A DNA stretch of 33,346 bases from contig CBRAFO010000035.1 in assembly GCA_967755175.1 (NCBI GenBank), forward strand, positions 1 through 33,346. Reading direction: 5' to 3'. Shown here in pieces: positions 18,349-25,864 of the stretch. The position numbers and the translations under genes were made by a program. Under the pieces are notes generated by a model. It searched no databases and had not been told where the DNA came from. It saw only the letters and a program-made list of their open reading frames with translations. Each line of letters starts with the position of its first letter. The stretch's first letter is position 1. The stretch comes from Rariglobus sp967755175 (GTDB taxonomy: Bacteria; Verrucomicrobiota; Verrucomicrobiia; Opitutales; Opitutaceae).

Positions 18349-19089
18349 TCAGGATTGGGACAGCTTGACTCCGAATGATTGGACATCGGCAGGTGACGCA
18401 AGCGTCCGATACGACGGGCGGCTTATGCGATATATGCCGATGCGCCGCTGGGCCAAAATGAGTTCGTTATAGGCCGGACAAATGTAAAACAACCCGCCCG
18501 TCTGGGCGTCTTTCTTGATCATCTCGGTGGCCGCCAGAACAAAGTCCCGACCCTTGGCGAAATAATAGAAACCGGCCGTTGCCAGATTGCTGATCGGACG
18601 CTTCTCCGCCGTCTCCACCACCAGTCCCTGCGCGTCGCATTTTACAAAGGACCAACGGGGATGAATGTCCTCAAACACCATCACACCTCCGTCGAGGCCG
18701 CGTTGCTGGAAATCAGCAACGACCCCCGGCAGATCGACTCCCGTCAAGAGTTGATCGCCATTCACAATAATCAGCGGGTTGTCGTTGTTAATATGCTCGA
18801 CCGCCATGAGCGCACTGCACGCCGCACCAGATGTATCGGCATTCAATTCCACAATCTCGGCCGTGGGCTCGAGGAGGTGAATAACCGCTCCCGTATGGTG
18901 CTTCCGGTTTTCGTCGTGCCGCAGGACACACACCATCCGGCCGTCGACCGACTTCAGTGGTCGAAGATGCTCCAGCACGAGTTGGACAAGCGGCTTGCCT
19001 CCTATTTCAACGAGGTTTTTCGGGTAGGCGTAACCGGCATCTTTAAACGCCTGGCTTGAGCCGGACATCAGAATGAGAACGTTAATCAT
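18349..19089 (-). CDS. Divergent sugar nucleotidyltransferase paralogue
   Basis: The product has 246 residues. The fold matches the N-terminal domain of the 371-residue protein at 16898-18013: IGGKPLVQLVLEHLRPL, INNDNPLIIVNGDQL (metal Asp kept), HPRWSFVKCDAQGL and YICPAYNELILAQRR. The glycine-rich NTP motif has changed: the paralogue's AGRGSRF is here SGSSQAF, so the Arg usually needed for nucleotide binding is missing. It may use a different nucleotide, be regulatory, or form a heteromer with its paralogue. Its start overlaps the HAD phosphatase stop by four bases (ATGA). Confidence 0.75.
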   Translation of the reverse strand: MINVLILMSGSSQAFKDAGYAYPKNLVEIGGKPLVQLVLEHLRPLKSVDGRMVCVLRHDENRKHHTGAVIHLLEPTAEIVELNADTSGAACSALMAVEHINNDNPLIIVNGDQLLTGVDLPGVVADFQQRGLDGGVMVFEDIHPRWSFVKCDAQGLVVETAEKRPISNLATAGFYYFAKGRDFVLAATEMIKKDAQTGGLFYICPAYNELILAQRRIGIYRISRPSYRTLASPADVQSFGVKLSQS

Positions 19090-19718
19090 CGGGCGGCCTC
19101 CGCTTGAGAAATATGTTTAAGGATATTGTCGAGTGTCACGTCGGTGACCTCTTCCACGATCATTAGATGGGCGCCTGCGGCGCGGGCCGAGGCAATGCCG
19201 TGTTCGTTGTCTTCCACAACAAGGGTTTCTTCGGGATTAACCCCCAGAATCGACATGGTTTTCTGGTAGATTTCCGGGTCCGGCTTTCCGACCTTCACAT
19301 CCTGATTGCTGACGATGGTATCGAGATAGGGGCTCAGGTTGCTCTTCTGCATCATCACTTCGATACTGTTTCGCACCGAGTTGGAAGCCACAGCGAGCTT
19401 GTATCCTGCAGCTCGAAGCTTGGATAACGCATACTCGTGCTGGAACACTGGTTTGCAACGAGCATGAACCAGCTCCATCGTATAGAGCTGCTTCAAATCA
19501 TTCAGGAAGCCGTGCAGCGACGTTGGGAGACCCTGCTCTCTAGAAAGCATCTCAAGTTTCTTCCGCGTAGGCAGTCCGTCAAACGTCACCAGATGATCGT
19601 ATCGGCTGATGTTAAAACCGAAGTGATTAAGGGCTCGGTTCAACGCCCCGTAGTGCCAGTCCCTTGCGTCGATAAGGACCCCATCCATATCAAATATAAC
19701 CGCTTTGATTTTAGGCAT
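19086..19718 (-). CDS. HAD-superfamily phosphatase (beta-phosphoglucomutase-like)
   Basis: The product has 210 residues. All four HAD motifs can be seen: FDMDGVLIDARDW (nucleophile Asp and acid Asp), VASNSVRNS, the Lys in VGKPDPEIY, and VVEDNEHGIASARAAG. The cap is a small helical insertion (about 15-80), as in beta-phosphoglucomutase-like members. It either removes a phosphate from an intermediate or moves it between positions. Its position between a GDPD-fold protein and a nucleotidyltransferase suggests it acts on the precursor of an NDP-linked polyol or sugar. It overlaps both neighbours by a few bases, indicating tight coupling. Confidence 0.82.
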   Translation of the reverse strand: MPKIKAVIFDMDGVLIDARDWHYGALNRALNHFGFNISRYDHLVTFDGLPTRKKLEMLSREQGLPTSLHGFLNDLKQLYTMELVHARCKPVFQHEYALSKLRAAGYKLAVASNSVRNSIEVMMQKSNLSPYLDTIVSNQDVKVGKPDPEIYQKTMSILGVNPEETLVVEDNEHGIASARAAGAHLMIVEEVTDVTLDNILKHISQAEAAR

Positions 19719-20346
19719 GATTAAAAAAAGAGACCGCAGTTTCAGGGATATCCGTGCAAAGGGTCAGCCGATCATCGGCGCACACTCGGGAACTGCGCAA
19801 TCGTTCCCAGAATTCAAGATACGGACGTTTGTGCAACTCGGGAGAAACCAGGCAGACTTTCTTGCCGACACTTAAGTGCGCTTCAATTGCCGATGGAATC
19901 AGCCAGCTGTCATCATAAAAAGCATCCATCCACACGCCCGTGGCCTGCTCATAAAACGCCGGAACACGCTCAACGTCGCTGTGCCGGGTATAGACACGCA
20001 GTCCGAAGCGCAGAGAGACGATGGCGTCAGGCACTGACATATCAAAAAGGAAATAATTGGAGATGCCGTATCGATCCAATGACGCCTTCAGCAAAGCCTG
20101 CAATCCGTCGGACTTGATATTGATAGCTAGAGGCAAACGCCGGTCATGCTTCGCCAAGCACTCAAAACACAGATCTGCCGGCTCCGCGCTCGGACCGGGC
20201 AGGTCATGGGCAATTACCAGTCGATTCAGTGAGTCTCGGAAATCGGTCTCGGTGCCAAAACCCAAAGAAAACGACCGCTCGAACGCCGCCATAGTGTTCT
20301 TTTCTATGGGGTTTTTCCAGTAACCGCGATGGCTTATTATTTCCAT
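19711..20346 (-). CDS. Glycerophosphodiester phosphodiesterase-fold protein
   Basis: The product has 211 residues from the ATG at 20346; a TTG three codons earlier is possible. The opening MEIISHRGYWKNPIEKNTMA has the HRG and N-T of the GDPD active site, followed by E-T-D (FGTETDFRD) and VIAHD. The catalytic His, Glu and Asp positions are thus kept. The protein is shorter than housekeeping GDPDs (about 240-300) and has no signal peptide, so it acts in the cytoplasm. In this setting it may cleave or form a phosphodiester of the molecule handled by the adjacent HAD and nucleotidyltransferase proteins. That role is inferred. Confidence 0.75.
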   Translation of the reverse strand: MEIISHRGYWKNPIEKNTMAAFERSFSLGFGTETDFRDSLNRLVIAHDLPGPSAEPADLCFECLAKHDRRLPLAINIKSDGLQALLKASLDRYGISNYFLFDMSVPDAIVSLRFGLRVYTRHSDVERVPAFYEQATGVWMDAFYDDSWLIPSAIEAHLSVGKKVCLVSPELHKRPYLEFWERLRSSRVCADDRLTLCTDIPETAVSFFNHA

Positions 20347-20381
20347 ATAACTCAAGCTATTTCACACAGACCACCGACAGG

Positions 20382-21407
20382 TTAAACATTAATATTTTTT
20401 TTCCGAGAGGAATTGAAATCAATAACTTTGGCCAGCAGGTAACAGGTTGTGGTTCGATACCCCCAACGCCTGCCGCCGGTTATAAAATATAACAACACAC
20501 ACACGGGCCATGGATACGCATATGTGCGCACAGACCAAAACTCCCTTACCGCCCCCCACTTCCCCTCCAGCAACCGCTTTATAGTCCAGGACACTTGCTG
20601 AACGACATAATTAATCGAACCATGGCGTTTCGCAACCGCCTTAAGCCCAAGCGGAATCCGTTCGTATAAGCCTTCAAGAATACTATTTAGCTGCGCGATC
20701 AATTCATTATGTTTATTGAGAGTCACAGACCCTTGGGCTGAATGAGAATGCACATAGACAAGGGCCTCTCGTTGAATACCAAATGGAAATTCTTTCGACA
20801 TCCTAACCCACATCTCAAAATCGCCCGCATACGGATATGATTGATTGAACAATCCGCTCACAACCAAGGCGCTTTTCCTGCAAATCAAATTGGTAAGATT
20901 TCCGGGAATATTTCCGAAAGTAAAAAACGCCAAGGCGCTTGCCTCGGGATATATAACTTCAGGCAGTTGCGATTCATACCTCTTGTCCGTCTTTCCGCCC
21001 GACATCTCATCCAACTCCTGCGTCCCCAGGCAGCGGGAAAAGCCCAGCTCCGGATACTTCTCCATAAAATCAACCTGCCGCATCAGGCAATCAGGCATCA
21101 TAACATCATCCTGGCAGAAAATTTTAATCAAATCAGAATCAGATAAATCAACCAGCCTGTTAAGCGTGGAAAATATACCCCTATTTACTTCATTAAAATA
21201 CAGTCTTATACGACAATCCTTATTCGCCCAGTCCTCCAGCAACTCACGACTGCTATCCTTGGAGCAATCATCAATTATAATAAACTCAAACGCCTCAAGC
21301 GATTGCGCCAAGACCGACGGAATCGAAGCCGTAAGGAATTTCGCCCCATTGTAAACAGGCATCACAACAGTGACTTTATTGAGCATATTTGACTGAGGAA
21401 AATTCAT
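20382..21407 (-). CDS. GT2-family glycosyltransferase
   Basis: The product has 341 residues, or 334 if the Met at 21386 is used. VTVVMPVYNGAKFLTASIPS is the GT-A opening, IIIDDCSKDSS the nucleotide-binding Asp pair, and FCQDDVMMPDCL the DXD-like metal site. GDFEMWVRMSKEFPFG is the usual catalytic-base region. A basic C-terminal tail (about 260-341) includes one hydrophobic stretch, PWPVCVLLYFITGG, which may bind the membrane. It should add a sugar to the lipid-linked unit, perhaps the one made by the cassette immediately downstream. Confidence 0.88.
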   Translation of the reverse strand: MNFPQSNMLNKVTVVMPVYNGAKFLTASIPSVLAQSLEAFEFIIIDDCSKDSSRELLEDWANKDCRIRLYFNEVNRGIFSTLNRLVDLSDSDLIKIFCQDDVMMPDCLMRQVDFMEKYPELGFSRCLGTQELDEMSGGKTDKRYESQLPEVIYPEASALAFFTFGNIPGNLTNLICRKSALVVSGLFNQSYPYAGDFEMWVRMSKEFPFGIQREALVYVHSHSAQGSVTLNKHNELIAQLNSILEGLYERIPLGLKAVAKRHGSINYVVQQVSWTIKRLLEGKWGAVREFWSVRTYAYPWPVCVLLYFITGGRRWGYRTTTCYLLAKVIDFNSSRKKNINV

Positions 21408-21433
21408 TTAGCAGCCTTTAACACTCGCCAACA

Positions 21434-22543
21434 TCACGAGCCAACCTTCTTCGACATATTTAAAAAAGGCAGCTCCACCAAACGAAAGAACACCCACCCA
21501 AGAACAACACAGAGAGGCAGCACCAAACCTTGAAAAACAAAGAACTGAATCGGCGTAGATATTTCCATAAGCCGAGTCACAGAATACGCATAACGCACAA
21601 TCGGCTCATGAACTAAATACACACTATAGGAAATGACCCCCACCCACCTCAAAAACAAACACCCCACCAACCTGGCAAAAAATCCATTATACAACACTAG
21701 CAACAGAAACGCAGAAGCCAAAAAGCCCGCAGGAAGCACGCGGGAATAAGTGAAAAAATCAGCAGGTGGCAATTTGGGCGTCACAGCCAAAACAATCAAA
21801 AGCGATAGAATCGCCAGCATCAGGCCATAGCTCTTAATGTAACGAACCCAATTTGGCCCTAAATTCGTATAAATATAAGCTATACCAATACCCGCCAGAA
21901 ATAACGGCAGGAAAATAGGCAAAGGCCCCACCTTCAACCAGATTATTGGCGGCAACGGATTAATTCCACTTACAATTAAGTATTTATAAAAAAACCCAAG
22001 CACAGCCACAACACCGAACAACTTCCAGTATCCAAACCGTTTCATCATCCGAATCAGGAAAGGGAATACAAAATACCATCTCGCCTCTAAGCATAAAGTC
22101 CAAAACGAGGCATTAACCATCGTCCCTAACAACAAAAGCCCAAGAACCCAGTGCCTAAACGGCATTGAATCGCCAGACAAAACCGCCAATAGCACAAAAG
22201 CTACTGCATACGGAGGATATATACGAATAAATCTCCTAAGTGCATACTTCCGACCAAAAACAATCTTTTCGGGCGGACTGTTGAAAATAGGGTATGCCAG
22301 ACAAAAGCCCGATAAAACAAAAAAAAATTCAACCCCGATATACCCAAGAGAAAGCAGATGCGTGAATACGAACTCAAACCCACCGATATGAATTACTGGC
22401 CATTCATATTTTCCAGCATGTATATAACAATGATGCGAAACCACCATCAAACACGCTATAGCCCTAACTCCGTCCACTGCATTTAAATGCAATTTACCTG
22501 ATGCGGCCCCCTTAGCCACCAGCGGTTTGCTTATTTCACTCAT
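21434..22543 (-). CDS. Acyltransferase family 3 membrane protein
   Basis: The product has 369 residues and about ten membrane segments. The motif ACLMVVSHHCYIHAG contains the conserved His of OafA/Oac-type O-acyltransferases, and YIGVEFFFVLSGFCLAYPIF is the family's second signature. It probably moves an acetyl or other acyl group from the cytoplasm onto a sugar of the polysaccharide at the periplasmic side. It has no SGNH domain. The gene is AT-rich, while the next gene upstream (rmlA) is very GC-rich; the boundary near 22.6 kb is sharp. Confidence 0.88.
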   Translation of the reverse strand: MSEISKPLVAKGAASGKLHLNAVDGVRAIACLMVVSHHCYIHAGKYEWPVIHIGGFEFVFTHLLSLGYIGVEFFFVLSGFCLAYPIFNSPPEKIVFGRKYALRRFIRIYPPYAVAFVLLAVLSGDSMPFRHWVLGLLLLGTMVNASFWTLCLEARWYFVFPFLIRMMKRFGYWKLFGVVAVLGFFYKYLIVSGINPLPPIIWLKVGPLPIFLPLFLAGIGIAYIYTNLGPNWVRYIKSYGLMLAILSLLIVLAVTPKLPPADFFTYSRVLPAGFLASAFLLLVLYNGFFARLVGCLFLRWVGVISYSVYLVHEPIVRYAYSVTRLMEISTPIQFFVFQGLVLPLCVVLGWVFFRLVELPFLNMSKKVGS

Positions 22544-22605
22544 TGCCCAAATAGATTAATCCCAAGGTTCCCGATTTAGCGCATCGGCTAATTATAGCTC
22601 CATAA

Positions 22606-23478
22606 TCAAAGCGTGCGTAAATATGCGCCGTAGGCGGATTTGCCGAGAGCTTTGATGGCGGCGGCGAGGCCGGCGCGGTCGAGCCAGCATTGGCGGAAGG
22701 CGATTTCCTCCAGGCAGGCGATTTTCAGGCCTTGGCGCTGTTCGATGACGCTGACGAACTGGCCCGCGTCGAGCAGGCTGTCGTGGGTGCCGGTGTCGAG
22801 CCAGGCGATGCCGCGGCCGAGTAGCTCCACGCGGAGGTCTCCCCGTTGCAGGTAGAGGCGGTTCAGGTCGGTGATCTCCAGTTCGCCACGGGCGCTGGGC
22901 TTGAGCGAACGGGCGAGCGCGACGACGTTTTTGTCGTAGAAATAGAGTCCGGGGACCGCGTAGTTGGATTTAGGCGACGCGGGTTTTTCCTCGATAGAGA
23001 GCACGCGGCCGTCGGGTGCGAACTCGACGACGCCGTAGGCCTTGGGGTCGGCGACGTGGTAACCGAAGATGGTCGCGCCGGTGGTTTGGGTGCTGGCGGT
23101 TTGGAGCGAGGAAACGAGGTCGTGGCCGTAGAAGAGGTTGTCGCCGAGGACGAGGGCGCAGGGTTCGTCGCCGGTGAGGAAGCCGGTATCGGCGGCGATC
23201 GTAAAGGCTTGGGCGAGTCCGTCAGGCGAGGGTTGTTCGGCGTAGCTGAAGGTGACGCCAAACTGGTTGCCGTCACCGAGGAGCCGACGGAACAGCGGCA
23301 GATCGGTCGGGGTGGAGATGATCAGGATCTCGCGGATGCCGGCCAGCATGAGCACCGACAATGGGTAATAGATCATCGGCTTGTCGTAAACCGGCATGAG
23401 CTGCTTGGAGACCGCAATGGTGAGCGGATAGAGCCGCGTTCCAGATCCACCGGCGAGAACAATGCCTTTTCGATTCAT
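22606..23478 (-). CDS. rmlA: Glucose-1-phosphate thymidylyltransferase
   Basis: The product has 290 residues, the usual length. GIVLAGGSGTRLYPLTIAVS carries the NTP-binding GGxGTR, followed by KQLMPVYDKPMIYYPLSVLM, both hallmarks of RmlA. LVLGDNLFYG provides the metal-binding Asp, and VEFAPDGRVLSIEEKPASPK and WLDTGTHDSLL are typical. It condenses glucose-1-phosphate and dTTP into dTDP-glucose, the first step to dTDP-rhamnose. The gene is very GC-rich, which produces long shadow frames on the other strand. It is followed upstream by rmlB, with a short CCTGA repeat between them. Confidence 0.96.
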   Translation of the reverse strand: MNRKGIVLAGGSGTRLYPLTIAVSKQLMPVYDKPMIYYPLSVLMLAGIREILIISTPTDLPLFRRLLGDGNQFGVTFSYAEQPSPDGLAQAFTIAADTGFLTGDEPCALVLGDNLFYGHDLVSSLQTASTQTTGATIFGYHVADPKAYGVVEFAPDGRVLSIEEKPASPKSNYAVPGLYFYDKNVVALARSLKPSARGELEITDLNRLYLQRGDLRVELLGRGIAWLDTGTHDSLLDAGQFVSVIEQRQGLKIACLEEIAFRQCWLDRAGLAAAIKALGKSAYGAYLRTL

Positions 23479-23486
23479 AGGTGTGT

Positions 23487-23512
23487 TTTTGAGAGACCTG
23501 AAACCTGACAGC
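23487..23512. repeat. Short CCTGA/TCAGGT-type repeat between rmlA and rmlB
   Basis: The 39-bp gap between rmlA and rmlB contains GAGACCTGAAACCTGACAG, two units of the 7-nt array family. Confidence 0.6.
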
Positions 23513-23517
23513 AGTCG

Positions 23518-24570
23518 TTAGCTCGTTCCTAGGCGTTCGAGTTTGTAGCTTCCGTTGAAGATATTTGCTGTCCACGCCTCGTTATCGAGATACCACTGGA
23601 CGGTCTTACGGAAGCCCGAGGTGTGGTCCTGCTTTGGCATCCAGCCGAGCTCTGCTTTGATCTTGGTCGCGTCGATCGCGTAGCGCAGATCGTGCCCAGG
23701 GCGGTCAGTCACAAACGTGATTTGCTCTGTATAAGACACCCCATCCGCGCGAGGACGAAGCTCGTCGAGGAGGCCGCAGAGCAGGCGCACCAAGTCGATA
23801 TTTTGACGTTCGTTATTTCCACCAATATTATAGGTCTGCCCCACCCGGCCTCCCGCGATTACGGTGTGCAGCGCTTCAGCGTGATCTCCGACATAGAGCC
23901 AGTCGCGAATGTTTTCACCCTTGCCGTAAACGGGAATCGGCTCTCCACGCAGCGCCTTCAAGATGACCACAGGGATCAACTTTTCAGGGAATTGATACGG
24001 GCCGTAATTATTCGAGCAGTTCGTTACCAAGACAGGCAGCTTGTAAGTATCGGCCCAAGCCCGGGCGAGATGGTCGCTAGCCGCCTTGCTGGCAGAATAC
24101 GGGGAATGCGGATCGTAGGGAGTCTCCTCTGTGAAGAGACCGTCGGCGCCTAAGCTGCCATATACTTCATCGGTCGAAACATGCAGGAAGCGAAAACGGT
24201 CTCGGGCGCTACCGGAAAGGCCTTCGTAATACGCACGAGCTGCCTGGAGAAGCGTAAACGTGCCGGTGATATTGGTTTGAATGAAGGCGCCCGGACCATC
24301 GATCGAACGGTCCACGTGGCTCTCCGCGGCCAAATGCATAACCCAATCGGGCGCAAACTGGGTGAAGAGTCGCTGTATCGCAGCGGAATCGCAGATGTCT
24401 GCTCGCGCGAAGCGGTAGCGAGGATTGCCGGCCAGATCCGCGAGTGAGTGGCTATTCCCGGCGTAGGTAAGCGCATCAACGTTGAGCACATTGTGCCCGT
24501 GGGTGGTCACGAGCAGGCGCACGAGGTTGGAGCCGATGAAGCCAGCACCGCCGGTGACTAAAATTTTCAT
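23518..24570 (-). CDS. rmlB: dTDP-glucose 4,6-dehydratase
   Basis: The product has 350 residues from the ATG at 24570, where MKILVTGGAGFIGSNLVRLL begins; an upstream GTG at 24591 is less likely. GxxGxxG at the start, HLAAESHVDRSIDGP, STDEVYGSL and the catalytic YSASKAASDH (YxxxK) are all diagnostic of RmlB. It converts dTDP-glucose to dTDP-4-keto-6-deoxyglucose. No rmlC or rmlD follows, and the gene next to it encodes an NRS/ER-like protein that can finish the pathway alone. Confidence 0.95.
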   Translation of the reverse strand: MKILVTGGAGFIGSNLVRLLVTTHGHNVLNVDALTYAGNSHSLADLAGNPRYRFARADICDSAAIQRLFTQFAPDWVMHLAAESHVDRSIDGPGAFIQTNITGTFTLLQAARAYYEGLSGSARDRFRFLHVSTDEVYGSLGADGLFTEETPYDPHSPYSASKAASDHLARAWADTYKLPVLVTNCSNNYGPYQFPEKLIPVVILKALRGEPIPVYGKGENIRDWLYVGDHAEALHTVIAGGRVGQTYNIGGNNERQNIDLVRLLCGLLDELRPRADGVSYTEQITFVTDRPGHDLRYAIDATKIKAELGWMPKQDHTSGFRKTVQWYLDNEAWTANIFNGSYKLERLGTS

Positions 24571-24583
24571 GAAGTAAGATTTT

Positions 24584-24673
24584 TTAACCACGAAGCTCGC
24601 GAAGACACACGAAGGTCGGAGCTAGGTGGATTGATTTAGTCTTCGCGCAACTTCGCGCGCTCTTCGCGGTTAA
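24584..24673. repeat. Inverted CGAAG-type array between rmlB and the NRS/ER-like gene
   Basis: The stretch begins TTAACC and ends GGTTAA. The left arm has repeated CGAAG units (CACGAAGCTCGCGAAGAC, ACACGAAGG) and the right arm repeated CTTCGCG units. The arms are about 32 nt each and can pair imperfectly. It fills the intergenic gap, ending right at the stop codon of the NRS/ER-like gene. It has the same two-arm architecture as the 7-nt arrays but units of about 9-11 nt. Confidence 0.75.
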
Positions 24674-25543
24674 TTATGCAGGTTTCCAATTTTTAAGAGC
24701 GGCGCGAATGGCTTCGCGGACAGGCGTCATCTCGATACCGGCCGCAGCAAGCTTGGCAGAGATCATCACGCAGTTGCTGCGCGGGGTCTTCGCTGCTTTC
24801 TGCATAAAGTCAGCTTCGTCGGTGAAGAATTGGTAGTCTTTTTTGCACACGCCGCTTTCGAGGATGAGATCCACTACTTCACGAGTGGTCACGTAACCCG
24901 GATTGGTAACGTTATAAATGCCGTAAGGAATATGCTTTTCCCAACAAGCAAAGGTCGCGCTAACGAATTCGTGCAGCTGTGAGATGGAGTTCTCGGCCTC
25001 CAGCAGGCGCTGATAGCGCATGAGCTTGGTAAGGTAGTTGCGCGGGCTCTCGCGGCAATCGAACGGAATACGCAAACGCCAGATGTAGATATCGGGCCGG
25101 CCGGAGAGGACATCTTCCCCCAAGGCTTTCGTGCCGGAATAGAACGAACAATTGTTCTGACGAAAAGTGAAGTTCGGCGCGTCGTCTTCAGTAAAGCCGG
25201 TGCCATCAGCACGCTTACCGGTGTAGATACATCCGGAAGAGACATGGCCCCACGGCACACCGGCAGTTTCGCAAGCCTCGGCTATACGACCGGGCAACAC
25301 AGCGTTGCCAAAGAGACACTCGGTCTTGTGCAGCTCACAGGCATCGACATTGGGCTTCCCGGTGTAACCAGCAGCATTGATCAGGAATTCGGGCCGGTCG
25401 GCCTTCAGTGCGGCGGTCAACGCGGCAACATCACCGTAATCGAGATCGGACCGGCGCAGGTTCTTAAATGGGACCCCCTTGCTCGCAAGCAGGGATTGAT
25501 ACGCCTGGCCAACGTAGCCGGAACCGCCGAGGAGATAGATCAT
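24674..25543 (-). CDS. NRS/ER-like bifunctional 3,5-epimerase/4-keto-reductase
   Basis: The product has 289 residues. MIYLLGGSGYVGQAYQSLL is the cofactor site and SFYSGTKA (133-140) the YxxxK. Several blocks match what I recall of the plant NRS/ER (UDP-rhamnose synthase C-terminal) family: INAAGYTGKPNVDACELHKT, FTEDDAPNF, SPRNYLTKLMRYQR, GIYNVTNPGYVTTREVVDLI and TPRSNCVM. In plants this enzyme both epimerises and reduces the NDP-4-keto-6-deoxyglucose made by the dehydratase. With rmlA and rmlB adjacent and rmlC/rmlD absent, this single protein probably completes dTDP-L-rhamnose. A plain RmlD-like reductase is the alternative. It is the first gene of the leftward locus. Confidence 0.8.
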   Translation of the reverse strand: MIYLLGGSGYVGQAYQSLLASKGVPFKNLRRSDLDYGDVAALTAALKADRPEFLINAAGYTGKPNVDACELHKTECLFGNAVLPGRIAEACETAGVPWGHVSSGCIYTGKRADGTGFTEDDAPNFTFRQNNCSFYSGTKALGEDVLSGRPDIYIWRLRIPFDCRESPRNYLTKLMRYQRLLEAENSISQLHEFVSATFACWEKHIPYGIYNVTNPGYVTTREVVDLILESGVCKKDYQFFTDEADFMQKAAKTPRSNCVMISAKLAAAGIEMTPVREAIRAALKNWKPA

Positions 25544-25864
25544 GGATATAGGTAAGTGTTATAGCTAGTCCGAGCTTCGCCCCGTCACTTCCTTTTAAGG
25601 AAATAACCGGGCGATTAAATGAACTGTTCTGACTGCTACGGAAAACCTGAGGGCTGAGACCTGAAACTTGAGGGCGGGCTACGAACTGAAAACCTGAGGG
25701 CTGAAACTTGAAGGGGCAGGAGTCGATAACTCAGGTTCAAGTCTCAAGCTTCAGATCTAGGCTGCACCTCCGGTGTTTTTGGCCATTGTCACTAAAGTTT
25801 CCATGTTGTTGGGGTCCGATGCCGTCCTCAGGTCTCAAGTTTCAAGTCTCAGATTTCCCTAGGT
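25544..25864. repeat. Gene-free region with TCAGGT-type inverted arrays
   Basis: No gene is seen. At 25643-25712 the plus strand shows a left arm of CCTGAGG / GCTGAGA / CCTGAAA units in 7-nt steps. After a short spacer (GGGGCAGGAGTCGATAA) a right arm, CTCAGGTTCAAGTCTCAAGC and further units, follows to about 25760. A second short array is at 25825-25860. The promoter of the polysaccharide locus presumably lies here, but I cannot point to it with confidence. Confidence 0.7.

Noticed and set aside
22846..23508. Long rightward open frame of 220 residues
   Set aside because: It is fully antisense to rmlA, a certain gene with very high GC, and the product has the low-complexity Gly/Val/Glu make-up of a shadow frame.
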